From: Gammaproteobacteria bacterium
GTDB taxonomy: Bacteria > Pseudomonadota > Gammaproteobacteria > Pseudomonadales > Azotimanducaceae
NCBI GenBank assembly: GCA_021773555.1
Contig: JAJFKA010000187.1
Coordinates: 1 to 46,746 of the forward strand
Length of the DNA: 46,746 nucleotides
Reading direction: 5' to 3'
How positions within the stretch are numbered: position 1 is the first letter of the stretch; every line of letters starts with the position of its first letter. A program made the position numbers and the translations under genes. The notes under the pieces were generated by a model. That model did no database searches. It was given only the letters and a program-made list of their open reading frames with translations, and was not told the origin of the DNA. Below are positions 7,654 through 16,429 of the stretch, in pieces.

Positions 7654-8306
7654 CTAACTGTCTCCGGTCCATCACCGTCTGCCCTGGCAAAAATGAACAG
7701 ATCCGTGGTGGGCTTATCCGCTTCGGTCGAAAACTGCTTGGTAAACATCTCAACAATCGCGAACCCGTTCTCCGCGAGCATCTCCGCTAAATATTCGGAC
7801 TGATGGTAGTGAATGTAAACGCGATCACCCTTGCCATTTGAATCGAACCCGGATCGCGCATCTTCATCTTCCATGGTACTGATATACAGCAACCCCCCGG
7901 GCTTCAGCAGGTTTGCGGCATCGCTGATAAATGTTGCAACATCCTTCTTTGACAGATACGGCAGGCCGAAACCGCAAATAACCACATCATGATGCCTCTC
8001 AATACTGCTGATCTCACGCGTGTCCATAATGTCAAAACTTGCGTCGGGATTATTGGCCCTGGCAAGGGTAATCATTGCGGGCGCGAGATCGATGCCGTGA
8101 ACCCGGGCCTGCGGATGGCGGTTAAGAACCGCGCGGGCGATATTACCCGGACCACAGGCAACGTCGAGCACTTCCGGGGCTTCCAACTGAATCAAATCGA
8201 AGAACCGTCTGTAGGTCTCATCGTAAAACTCAAAATCCATATACCGGGTCTGATACTGCTCAGCCAGTCTGTCGAAAGTATCGACGGTTATCTCATACTT
8301 GTTCAC
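7650..8306 (-). CDS. Class I SAM-dependent methyltransferase
   Basis: A 218-residue Rossmann-fold methyltransferase. Motif I is VLDVACGPGNIARAV, followed by the acidic strand-2 end VHGIDLAPAMITLAR, DIMDTRE (motif II region), VVICGFGLPYL (motif IV) and LLKPGGLLYISTME (post-II/III). The N-terminal FDRLAEQYQTRYMDFEFYDETY resembles small-molecule methyltransferases. The start is a GTG at 8306 with GAGGTG upstream. The stop overlaps the TTG of the kinase gene by 4 nt, tying methyl transfer to the kinase in one transcript. Substrate unknown. Confidence 0.85.
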   Translation of the reverse strand: MNKYEITVDTFDRLAEQYQTRYMDFEFYDETYRRFFDLIQLEAPEVLDVACGPGNIARAVLNRHPQARVHGIDLAPAMITLARANNPDASFDIMDTREISSIERHHDVVICGFGLPYLSKKDVATFISDAANLLKPGGLLYISTMEDEDARSGFDSNGKGDRVYIHYHQSEYLAEMLAENGFAIVEMFTKQFSTEADKPTTDLFIFARADGDGPETVS

Positions 8307-8373
8307 AACTTAACCCACCTCAGACTCATAGGTTTTAATTTCCTGGATTCAGGTTCATTTGACTCAATCCAAC

Positions 8374-8787
8374 TCACAATGAGGAGAACTGCTTGCGCAA
8401 CACCCGTTCCTGATGCATCTCTCCAAGGATCAGGTGTGGCTGAACTGACCTCGCAGCCGGTTCAATCACGCTGTTGATGACAGTTTGATTTGCCGTATAG
8501 ACAGAACCTGATGCATCACGCAGGAGAAAGTAAAAGTCACACAGATACCGCCTTACCGTCACATGATCAACGCCAACCGGAGAGGCAAATTCCGACAACC
8601 ATCCGGAAAGATGCTCATTAACCTCGGCTTCTGAATAGGTCAGTTGGGGATCAAATACCGATGCCGCCAGCGCCAGGAAGATCTCGCTATCTTTCATACT
8701 CTTAGGCATACGTTGCAGCAGACCACCTTTGAGGAGCCTGCGAAACAATTTCTCTGTTTCCTGTTTGCTGATCACGCGCTGCCTCAT
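8374..8787 (-). CDS. DUF2087 domain protein
   Basis: A 137-residue protein. Its centre carries the DUF2087 pattern: KGGLLQRMPKS, then EIFLALAASVF, TYSEAEVNEHLSGW and VTVRRYLCDFYFLLRDASGSVY, which looks like a winged-helix-type fold. Members are often linked to transcription regulators or decarboxylase-like neighbours, but no biochemical role is established. A further 35-residue tail after the domain is not recognised. The ATG at 8787 is preferred; the frame stays open upstream toward 8900 with only a GTG at 8820 as alternative. It sits between the methyltransferase and another P-loop kinase gene on the same strand. Confidence 0.65.
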   Translation of the reverse strand: MRQRVISKQETEKLFRRLLKGGLLQRMPKSMKDSEIFLALAASVFDPQLTYSEAEVNEHLSGWLSEFASPVGVDHVTVRRYLCDFYFLLRDASGSVYTANQTVINSVIEPAARSVQPHLILGEMHQERVLRKQFSSL

Positions 8788-8908
8788 ACTTTTTTGTGGG
8801 CAATTCGCTCGGCTATTCACCGCAGTCTCTCCTGCGCTTGAATCAACCAGACTGTAACTTACCAGTGCTGGATCGAAAGTAAACAGCCATCGGGCTTCGT
8901 CGGATTTC

Positions 8909-9457
8909 TTAACGGCTCAGTGGCTGCACCGCAAGATTATAGTGATCTATAATCTGGCCCGCGACTGCCGACGGAGCAGACGCCGTGTTGTCGATTTCCA
9001 GGGATCGTGATCCGGGGATCACCGCATGATTCTTCCGCCGCTGTTGGGCTCGTAACACCGGAACTGTATCTATTTTTCCAGCGCGGGCACGATCGGCGCC
9101 GACGACACGCTGTTCAAGCGCGGCCTGACTGCACGACAGGTGTACAAAACTTATTGTGTCTCCGTGCGGATCCATGCATCCGTATATCTGATCAAGATAT
9201 GGCTGAAAGTCCGGATGTGAATAAGCCCAGGTGAATATCAGTCCGGGTACCGCATTTTTCGAAGCGGCCTCGAATACCGCCCTTCTGACTTTCCAGACCA
9301 GCTCGTCATATTCAGGTTCCCCATAGGCAAACAACGTTTTGGCGACATCAATACTCAGGTGATTGTGAAACACAGCGAAACCAACTTTGTCTGACAGCGC
9401 TCTGGCAACGGTCAGTTTTCCACTGGCCTCAGCACCATAGATAATAATTAATCTCAT
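8909..9457 (-). CDS. P-loop kinase-like protein (shikimate-kinase-like)
   Basis: A 182-residue protein beginning MRLIIIYGAEASGKLT, with Walker A at residues 8-16. It continues with FAVFHNHLSIDVAKTLF, VRRAVFEAA, GLIFTWAYSHPD and FVHLSCSQAALEQRV, a layout shared with shikimate/adenylate-kinase-like proteins of unknown substrate. Walker A has Leu after the Lys (GKLT instead of GKTT/GKST), leaving one hydroxyl residue. It is the third intact P-loop gene in this minus-strand island. It precedes DUF2087 with a gap of about 120 bp. Confidence 0.7.
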   Translation of the reverse strand: MRLIIIYGAEASGKLTVARALSDKVGFAVFHNHLSIDVAKTLFAYGEPEYDELVWKVRRAVFEAASKNAVPGLIFTWAYSHPDFQPYLDQIYGCMDPHGDTISFVHLSCSQAALEQRVVGADRARAGKIDTVPVLRAQQRRKNHAVIPGSRSLEIDNTASAPSAVAGQIIDHYNLAVQPLSR

Positions 9458-9502
9458 CAGTCCATATCCAATTCTGTGTTATGCGCAACCCGGTTGGGTT
9501 GG

Positions 9503-9973
9503 CTACCCTGCCGTCTCCTGCATCAACAAACTAGTACATTTACCCTGCAGAAACTGAGAATGTCGTGCCTTGTGACCCGGTTCGATGCGACTGTTGTTGA
9601 AGTAATAAAAAGTCCTGCCGGACGCGTCCATGCGAAACAAATAGCGCGTAACCACCCGCTCGTCATCATCGCCGGGTTCCTGTCGGCTTGAAACAAACAC
9701 ACCTCCATTCTGTCCCAATGCTAAAGGCAAATCCGGAAACCCGCTGAGATTAATCACGGTCGTCACTTCCGGTGGATTAGACGAGAGATTAAGCATCAAC
9801 ACGGATTCATCTTTCGCGTCTTTCAATCGTCCACGGCATTCGAAAAGGGTGTCATTAATCGAGGCTGTGCCTTCCAGGTTTTGCGCGAGGATTGGAAAAC
9901 TCGTCAGTAACGCACAAAGGCAAGCAAGCAATTGTCTGTTCAATGTAATCCACGTTTTTTTCAGGCTAGGCAA
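9503..9973 (-). CDS. Uncharacterised exported protein (156 aa)
   Basis: I do not recognise a family. An N-terminal signal peptide is clear (LNRQLLACLCALLTSFPILAQ, cleavage near residue 31), so the product is periplasmic or secreted. The mature part is beta-rich with two Cys (LFECRGRLK and FLQGKCTS) that could pair in a disulfide. The start is a TTG at 9973, or a TTG ten codons later; neither has a good ribosome-binding site. It is divergent from the MDR oxidoreductase gene. Confidence 0.6.
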   Translation of the reverse strand: MPSLKKTWITLNRQLLACLCALLTSFPILAQNLEGTASINDTLFECRGRLKDAKDESVLMLNLSSNPPEVTTVINLSGFPDLPLALGQNGGVFVSSRQEPGDDDERVVTRYLFRMDASGRTFYYFNNSRIEPGHKARHSQFLQGKCTSLLMQETAG

Positions 9974-10023
9974 CCCGTCTCAGAATAGTATACTCGCTGA
10001 CCAGGTATCCAGGGGAACACAGA

Positions 10024-11025
10024 ATGGAAAACAGACAGGTCGTTATTGATTCATTGCCTGACGGAAAACTCAAGGAAGACAATTACCGCCTGGAGCGAAC
10101 CACGATACCCGTACCCGCTGATGGCGAAGTACTCTGTCGTACCCTGGTACTCACAATCGGCGCAGGTACTCGCGCGGGTTTACAGGGGAGCGCCAGCTAT
10201 GCCGGTGCGCCAAAAACCAATATCGTCATGAATGGTACTGGTGTTGCGGGGGTAGAGGCTTCCCTTGACGATGATTTCGCACCAGGAGATCTTGTCGTCT
10301 GCGCCTCAGGCTGGCAGGACTATTCGGTACATAAAGCCAATCAGCTTACCCGCGTCAGCGACGATATCGATCCTGCTCACTACCTGGGTGTGCTGGGGAC
10401 CAACGGTCTCACAGCCTACTTTGGTTTGCTGGAAATCGGGCAACCGCAGTCCGGCAACACCGTGGTCGTCTCCGCAGCCGCAGGTTCAGTTGGGCATCTG
10501 GTCGGTCAGATTGCGAAGTTAAAAGGCTGCCGGACAATCGGCATTACCAGCACCCCGGAGAAGTGCCATCTGTTGGTTGACAAAGTGGGCTACGATGTTG
10601 CGATTTCCCATCGCTCATCAGATTTTCGTACTGAACTCAAAGTCGCCTGTCCGGATGGTATAGATGTCTACTTCGACAACACCGGTGGGGACATCCTGGG
10701 GAGTGCATTGTTTCGAATGAATGAGCATGGTCGCATTGTTTGTTGTGGTGTGGTTTCCCAGTACGACACCAGCAGTCCCGCCGGAGGTCCCCGGGGTATT
10801 CCCGGGCTACTCGTGAACAAGCGTATTCGAATGGAAGGCTTTCTGGTTTTCGATTACGCTGATCGTTATGAAGCCGCAAGAAGTGAAATAAAATCGTGGA
10901 TAACGTCGGGGCAGCTTGTCCCCCTCAGCGATGAAATCGACGGCCTCGAGCAGGCACCCGCAGCATTCGTTAACCTGCTGGCGGGCGGCAACATAGGCAC
11001 CCGAATCATACGCGTCGCGCAGTGA
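10024..11025 (+). CDS. NADP-dependent MDR oxidoreductase (zinc-independent, CurA/alkenal reductase-like)
   Basis: A 333-residue medium-chain dehydrogenase/reductase. It has an N-terminal catalytic GroES-like part, then GTNGLTAYFGLLEIG near residue 122-136 and the cofactor motif SAAAGSVGHLVGQIAK near 148-163. IDVYFDNTGGDILGSAL and GRIVCCGVVSQY follow; these are hallmarks of the 2-alkenal/15-oxoprostaglandin reductase and CurA branch. No structural zinc ligands are visible. It probably reduces activated carbon-carbon double bonds of enones using NADPH. ATG at 10024 follows AGGGGAACACAGA. It is monocistronic and converges with the lectin-like gene. Confidence 0.88.
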   Translation: MENRQVVIDSLPDGKLKEDNYRLERTTIPVPADGEVLCRTLVLTIGAGTRAGLQGSASYAGAPKTNIVMNGTGVAGVEASLDDDFAPGDLVVCASGWQDYSVHKANQLTRVSDDIDPAHYLGVLGTNGLTAYFGLLEIGQPQSGNTVVVSAAAGSVGHLVGQIAKLKGCRTIGITSTPEKCHLLVDKVGYDVAISHRSSDFRTELKVACPDGIDVYFDNTGGDILGSALFRMNEHGRIVCCGVVSQYDTSSPAGGPRGIPGLLVNKRIRMEGFLVFDYADRYEAARSEIKSWITSGQLVPLSDEIDGLEQAPAAFVNLLAGGNIGTRIIRVAQ

Positions 11026-11080
11026 CAGACCAGCGAGCAGTCAGAGCGACTATGACAGCCGCTCACTACCCGCATTCAAA

Positions 11081-11665
11081 CTAGCCGATTTTTGATTTAA
11101 CTCGAGCGCCAAGCCCAACAAGGCCCAGGCCAAACAACAGGAACGTCAGCGGTGCAGGTACCGGGACATCGTACTCGACGAAATACCCTGTGGTGCGGAA
11201 CGCGATCGTAGGATCGATGTTGGCATTGTCATTCCACTTACCATTCGAGAACATCTCAACATAGTCTTCGACAGCAGCGTTGGTAGGGTCATTAGGTTCT
11301 CCACCCGACCAGTTGGAGTAGCCACATCCACCCGTAGGCGCTGCACAACCGTCACCATTTACCCACTGGTAGTTACCTTCAACGGCCGCATCAGTGAGCC
11401 CGATCCAGGCTCTGCCAAAAGAAGCAACTCCGGCGACAAAGGCATTTTCGCCTGCATTCGCGATGGTCGCGAGATGTCCGCTGACACCCATAAAGCTTGA
11501 GGCATTGGCAGCGGCGTTCGCCGTGGTCCAGCTCTGGGAAGCGCCAGGCCAGGCCACATAATCGTAGTAATGGCCGTTCGCGTTAAACAACATTGGTACC
11601 GCATGGACAGCTGTTGATGCTGACATGGTGCCGAGCGTCAGCAGTATTGCAATAGTTTTTCGCAT
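11081..11665 (-). CDS. Exported C-type-lectin-fold protein with C-terminal exosortase-type sorting signal
   Basis: A 194-residue secreted protein with an N-terminal signal (MRKTIAILLTLGTMSASTAVHA). The body has C-type lectin features: GHLATIANAGENAFV, RAWIGLTDAAVEGNYQWVNG, YSNWSGGEPNDP and a NGKWND calcium-site-like motif. The C-terminus is a PEP-CTERM-like tripartite signal: VPVPAPLTF, a hydrophobic stretch FLLFGLGLVGLG and basic ARVKSK. The canonical PEP is replaced by PAP, so sorting is likely but not certain. It is probably processed by exosortase and placed at the surface or in the matrix; no exosortase gene is in this window. Confidence 0.82.
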   Translation of the reverse strand: MRKTIAILLTLGTMSASTAVHAVPMLFNANGHYYDYVAWPGASQSWTTANAAANASSFMGVSGHLATIANAGENAFVAGVASFGRAWIGLTDAAVEGNYQWVNGDGCAAPTGGCGYSNWSGGEPNDPTNAAVEDYVEMFSNGKWNDNANIDPTIAFRTTGYFVEYDVPVPAPLTFLLFGLGLVGLGARVKSKIG

Positions 11666-11893
11666 GACAGGGTAGACCTCTTTTTATTCGTCAGAAAACT
11701 TCATGCAAACTTCAAGCCACCACTTATAAATCAATGAGTTAGCGCAGACACCAGCCACCAGGCGACGAGGTTTGTAAAATCCGTCGACGATTTGGCCTGC
11801 TTGCAGTGGGAAGAATCTCGACAGCTATCTTACCGGCATCCCACATCCCACCGCCACTCGATTAGTGGTTCCACTGAATGCACGAGAGACTTA

Positions 11894-11913
11894 TACTGGT
11901 TGTATATACAGTA
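11894..11913 (+). promoter_or_regulatory. LexA (SOS) box upstream of dinB
   Basis: TACTGG-TTGTATAT-ACAGTA fits the gammaproteobacterial LexA operator (CTG-N10-CAG with flanking TA). It sits 12 bp upstream of the dinB ATG, so bound LexA would cover the promoter or transcript start. The rest of the gap back to 11666 shows no gene. Confidence 0.85.
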
Positions 11914-11925
11914 GTTAACAGACCC

Positions 11926-13167
11926 ATGAATGACTGGCGAAGAATCGTGGTGCACGCCGATATGGATGCCTTTTACGCATCCGTGGAACAACTGGATGAT
12001 CCATCGCTGCGTGGCAAGCCAGTGCTGATCGGACCGAACAGTTATCGCGGTGTCGTTCTGACGGCGAGTTATGAAGCCAGACCATACGGCGTGGGCAGTG
12101 CCATGCCCGTTGCAGAAGCCCGACGCCGCTGCCCGGACGCCATTATGGTTTCGCCACGAATTGGCCGGTACCAGGAAATCTCCAGGCAAATCATGCAGAT
12201 ATTTACGGATTTTTCGCCTTCCGTAGAAGCGCTGTCACTGGATGAGGCTTTCCTGGAAATGAGCGGCTCAATGCATATTTTTGGTAGTCCGGAACGGATT
12301 GGCCGAAAGATCAAAGACGCTGTGTTGAATGCAACCGGCCTGAACATTTCAGTTGGTATTTCAGGAACCAAGTACGTCGCAAAGGTTGCCAGCGCTCACG
12401 AGAAACCCAATGGCCTGACCGTCGTGCCGCAAAGTTCTGCAGAGGCGTGGCTGGCCCCCATGCCGGTCTCGCGGTTATGGGGTGTGGGTGTCAAAACCGC
12501 ACCGCGGCTGCACGCCATAGGCCTGACCACGATTGGCGAAGTAGCGGCAGCCGATCTGCGCTTTCTCGTGCATCACCTGGGTTCTCAAGGCGCGCATTTT
12601 CATGCCCTGGCACAGGCACGGGATCCCCGGAAGGTCAATCGAATTAAAGGCGCTCGAAGTCTCGGTTCGGACCGGACTTTGCACAAAGATATCAGTGCGC
12701 GAGAAGAAATTGAGATTCATCTGCGCCGCTCGGCGGAGCGAATCGCCCGCAGGCTCCGGGCCAGGGACTATATGGCGCGAGGCGTCAGAATTCGGCTCAA
12801 AACCAACCGCTTTGTGCTCTTGTCACGCCAGCAACAGTTAAGCAAACCCACCGACACAGCCGATGATTTTCATGTTGTCGCCCGACAACTACTCGATCAC
12901 CTTATTGGCCAGGGTCCATTTCGCCTGGTAGGAATGGCCGTCTTTGATCTGAGCTGGCGCCACGATCCCCTGCAGCTTGATTTGTTTGCCGACGGCACAA
13001 TCCGCAAGCTGGAAACCACGATGGACAAGCTCGCGGCACGCTTCGGTCGGGATGTGGTGATTCGTGCACGCGACCTGGGACGATCCGGGACTGTCTCGGG
13101 GCCCGGTGTGAATCTCGATTTTCTCGACGAACGGGAGGGTGAGCGAGTGACGCGTCCAGAGCGATAA
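11926..13167 (+). CDS. dinB: DNA polymerase IV (Y-family translesion polymerase)
   Basis: A 413-residue Y-family DNA polymerase that copies across damaged DNA. The palm has HADMDAFYASVEQLDDP (first catalytic Asp) and SLDEAFLEMSG (catalytic Asp-Glu). Thumb and little-finger regions follow (LWGVGVKTAPRLHAIG helix-hairpin-helix, DRTLHKDIS). A beta-clamp-binding peptide, QLDLF, lies near residue 350. The ATG at 11926 is chosen over an earlier ATG at 11878 because the conserved N-terminus begins just after it and the LexA box lies immediately upstream. Expression should be SOS-induced. The tail after the clamp motif (about 60 residues) is longer than in E. coli DinB. Confidence 0.95.
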   Translation: MNDWRRIVVHADMDAFYASVEQLDDPSLRGKPVLIGPNSYRGVVLTASYEARPYGVGSAMPVAEARRRCPDAIMVSPRIGRYQEISRQIMQIFTDFSPSVEALSLDEAFLEMSGSMHIFGSPERIGRKIKDAVLNATGLNISVGISGTKYVAKVASAHEKPNGLTVVPQSSAEAWLAPMPVSRLWGVGVKTAPRLHAIGLTTIGEVAAADLRFLVHHLGSQGAHFHALAQARDPRKVNRIKGARSLGSDRTLHKDISAREEIEIHLRRSAERIARRLRARDYMARGVRIRLKTNRFVLLSRQQQLSKPTDTADDFHVVARQLLDHLIGQGPFRLVGMAVFDLSWRHDPLQLDLFADGTIRKLETTMDKLAARFGRDVVIRARDLGRSGTVSGPGVNLDFLDEREGERVTRPER

Positions 13168-13205
13168 AACGGAAGTGGAAGATTTACGGAGTCAGGTGCG
13201 GCAGC

Positions 13206-14211
13206 CTAAACAAGATACCGCCGAAAACGTACGTCCTCATTTATCGCGTCAGTCAATGCCTGATAAGCGACACTGCTTAATTCTTCCTCCGACAAGGGTC
13301 CGCTGGCGCTGGCGATTCCTCCCCAGAGTGTCACAGCAATTTCCTGGCCGTCCATTTCATAGGGTGAATGCATCACGCGCTCACACACCCGATCCATTAA
13401 TAACTCGCTCGAATCTGCGTCGCAATCCGGGCAGAAAACGACCAGTTTACTTAGTGTGGTGCGGGCGAACATGTCGTGCGGGCGGAGCGCGGATCGAACA
13501 TCCTGGGCAATCTTCCTGACGAGCATATCTCCGGCAGCGCCATCCAGTTGCGCAAACATATCCTCGGGGATTTTAAATTCAATCGCCATCAATGCGTACT
13601 CCCGGTGCGTCCTTGCCGCGAGTTCGATTTCCCTTGAAAGCAGAATACTGAGCCCGTCCGTATTCCACGTTTGAGTGACAGGATCAATCATGGACACCCG
13701 TGACTGGTAGTTCGTGGTTTCCAGAAACTCTCGTTCAGCCTCGTTGGAACTCGCGAGTTGCAACTCGGCCTCCACGCTATGCGCGAGGGTTGTGAGGGAA
13801 TCAATATCGGCTTCCGAAAATGCGCGTGGTTTCCGGTCGATGAGACACAAGGTGCCGATCGGCATATCACGAAACAACACGGGACAACCAGCATAGAACC
13901 GGATGCGCGGATTACCGGTAACCAGTGGATTATCGGAAAAGGTCGAGTCGATCAAGGTGTCTCGGATAACCAGGGGTTTGGTACGAAGAATAGCGTGCCC
14001 GCAAAAGGATATTTCGCGGGACGTCTCCGATGCATCCAGGCCCTGAACCGACTTGAACCATTGTCGATCACTGGCAATCAGTGAAATCAGCGAGATGGGA
14101 ACATCAAAGTGGCGAGCCGCGAGCCGCGTAATTCGGTCGAAGCAGCAAATTGGTTGAGTCCAGCGCAGCCAACCGGTCGGTTTCACGTTCAGGGTTAGCG
14201 GGCGATTTCAT
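13206..14211 (-). pseudogene. GAF plus degenerate GGDEF domain gene, frameshifted near its 5' end
   Basis: From 14186 (GTG) an open frame of 326 codons holds a GAF domain (FDRITRLAARHFDVPIS through MPIGTLCLID) and a GGDEF-like domain (IDPVTQTWNTDGL to VTLWGGIAS). The usual family N-terminus lies in another frame: ATG at 14211, preceded by GGGGGTC, reads MKSPANPERETDRLAALDST and NLL, ending at 14143. The GAF frame resumes at 14141 with FDRITRLAA. The seven or so residues normally between (as in DTPPEEA) are missing, so a deletion of about 20 nt has broken the frame. The active-site GGDEF is replaced by TLSKL, so cyclic-di-GMP synthesis is not expected even if translated from the GTG. Confidence 0.65.
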
Positions 14212-14326
14212 TTGTGACCCCCATTAACAGTGCAGCCAATAGACTACCAGACGTTGACTGACACTTCGAACTAAACACTTTACCGCGCCATAAGAAGCAC
14301 CATGACCTCTGCGACTTTCAGCTGCC

Positions 14327-16306
14327 TTACTCACCGGCTGATATCGTCAAATGCTTCTGCAACATCTTTAGCGCACGGAAGTTCTCCTTCACGAAGAATG
14401 GCCTCATATGCCCGGCATCCTTGTACCTGGGCTGCCCCGATTCGTCCTGCGCCCGGCATTCCCCATCAGGGCAAACGACCCTTGCCGGGTCAATCACGAC
14501 CACATTTGAGAAACCATTCAGAGCAGTAGAAATCTCGGCACTGAGCACGACCTGCTCATCGACTAACGGAAATCCCTCAACGGTGAAATCGGGATATTTC
14601 CTGTCAAAATAGGAATTCTTTGGCGCGACAAGTTTGCGCATCGCCACCGATGGATCGAAGTTAGTGGACGACGGATTATCCAGGACGACAACGACCTTGT
14701 ATTTTCTGGAAACCTGACCAATCCATTGCCCGAATGCCGCTATCGCCTGGGTTCTCCCGTCGCCGCCACGAAAACGCACCCCCTGGTAGTAGTAGTCGAA
14801 CCTGGCTGCAATTGGTTTCGGAAATCGGGTCTGCTCGATGAAATAACAATTAAAACAAGCCGCAACAATGACCGTGGTTACGCCAGAATTTTCCTTCAGC
14901 ACTCGCTCAAATCGCTCGATGAAATCCGTACAAAACAAGTGTTTGGCATCAATCACTCCGGGGAGCGGTGGGCAACCGGCACCCGTTAAAAACAGAATTG
15001 ATCTGGCGGTGCCCTCCCGACTCAGCTCGGCAACCAAAGGACCGTACTGTTCCGCATGGGAGTCACCGAAGAAGACCGTTGTTACTGGCTGACCTTTGTA
15101 GTTCACAAAGGACCCCGGATAATCACCGGCAAACAATCCTCCGGGATAATCCCAGTCTACAACGGCCGATGCGAGTCGATCGGCTTGCGGCCCTAAGGTG
15201 CTATTTTTAAAAACACCGACTAAACCTACTGCAATGATGAGTGCTGCGGTAGCTATCGCCGAGCTGAAAACGATCTTTCTCGGCACCAAATCCCTCCTCC
15301 GGAATGGCACTTCTACATACCTCCAGCTTAAGATTGAAAGCACGAGCGCTACCACCAGGATGCCAACGACCTCCACCACGCCATACTCGCCAAAGGTGTG
15401 ATACTTCATGAAGGCAAGCAGCGGTTGATGCCAGAGATAGGCGCTATATGAAACAAGCCCGAGCCCAACGAAAGGTTTCGTAGACAGAATCGTCCTCGCC
15501 CATGTTCCTTCGTTGGCGCAAAGAATTAACAGGGCCGTGCCTGACGTCGGAACAAGCATCAGAAGGCCAGGGATTGGGGTTGCGTCATGAAACGTAAAAA
15601 TAGCGAGGCCAATCAGAAGCAAACCCAATAGACTAAAGCACTGGTCAATCAGTTTACGAAAACCGGTTTTTCGCTGGTTCAAATAAAATGCACAGAATGC
15701 GCCGAGCAGAATTTCCCAGCCCCGGGTTGGCAGGAGGTAAAATGCCGCAGCCGGACTGTTATAAGCCCCCCAATGGGCCACGCCTAAGCTAACGAAAAAA
15801 GTAATGACCAGGATTGTTAGAACTGCAGATCTGCCGATTCGCCACGTAAACATCAGAAACAGTGGAAACAAGATGTAGTACTGTTCCTCGACGGCCAGGC
15901 TCCAGGTATGCAACAACGGTTTGAGTTCTGCTGCTGCGTCGAAATACCCGCTTTCGAGCCAGAACAGGATGTTGGAAGAAAACGTCGCAACCGCGATCAG
16001 GCTCTGCGCAAAATCTTCAAGAGCCGCTGGCGTATACCATGCCCAGGCAAAAGGTGTGCAAACCAGAACAATAAAAAACAAAGCGGGAAGAATTCGCCGG
16101 GCACGACGCTCATAGAAACCAATCAGGCTGAAACGCCCCTCATCCATTTCGTCGGAAATGATGGTGGTTATCAGGTAACCGCTGATGACGAAAAAGACAT
16201 CGACCCCCACGTACCCGCCACTGAATACATTAAATCCAGCGTGAAACAAAATCACAGGTACTACCGCAAGCGCTCTCAAACCGTCTATTTCGGCGCGATA
16301 CTTCAC
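14327..16306 (-). CDS. Membrane acyltransferase (AT3, OafA-like) with C-terminal SGNH domain
   Basis: A 659-residue inner-membrane O-acyltransferase. The first 350 residues are an acyltransferase-3 domain beginning MKYRAEIDGLRALAVVPVIL, with GGYVGVDVFFVISGYLIT, the ERRARRILPALF motif and SLAVEEQYYILFPL, and about ten hydrophobic helices. The last 270 residues form a periplasmic SGNH-like domain with FFGDSHAEQYG (Ser block) and DAGHMRPFF (Asp-His block). Such proteins transfer acetyl groups to surface polysaccharide such as O-antigen or exopolysaccharide. No glycan cluster surrounds it. The ATG at 16306 matches the usual family start. Confidence 0.92.
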   Translation of the reverse strand: MKYRAEIDGLRALAVVPVILFHAGFNVFSGGYVGVDVFFVISGYLITTIISDEMDEGRFSLIGFYERRARRILPALFFIVLVCTPFAWAWYTPAALEDFAQSLIAVATFSSNILFWLESGYFDAAAELKPLLHTWSLAVEEQYYILFPLFLMFTWRIGRSAVLTILVITFFVSLGVAHWGAYNSPAAAFYLLPTRGWEILLGAFCAFYLNQRKTGFRKLIDQCFSLLGLLLIGLAIFTFHDATPIPGLLMLVPTSGTALLILCANEGTWARTILSTKPFVGLGLVSYSAYLWHQPLLAFMKYHTFGEYGVVEVVGILVVALVLSILSWRYVEVPFRRRDLVPRKIVFSSAIATAALIIAVGLVGVFKNSTLGPQADRLASAVVDWDYPGGLFAGDYPGSFVNYKGQPVTTVFFGDSHAEQYGPLVAELSREGTARSILFLTGAGCPPLPGVIDAKHLFCTDFIERFERVLKENSGVTTVIVAACFNCYFIEQTRFPKPIAARFDYYYQGVRFRGGDGRTQAIAAFGQWIGQVSRKYKVVVVLDNPSSTNFDPSVAMRKLVAPKNSYFDRKYPDFTVEGFPLVDEQVVLSAEISTALNGFSNVVVIDPARVVCPDGECRAQDESGQPRYKDAGHMRPFFVKENFRALKMLQKHLTISAGE

Positions 16307-16429
16307 AACAACGATCCCTGGGATTGATTAGGTATGATACGACAAACAAATCACAGCTATTTTGTCAGGCCCAGGTGCCCTCTTCTGCAGTGCCGCCACT
16401 GATGAACTCTCGGACTCCCATTAGGCCAT

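Noticed and set aside
11760-11815. Possible sigma54 promoter (TGGC and TTGC) between the lectin-like and dinB genes.
   Set aside because: Spacing between the GG and GC elements is too short for a sigma54 site.
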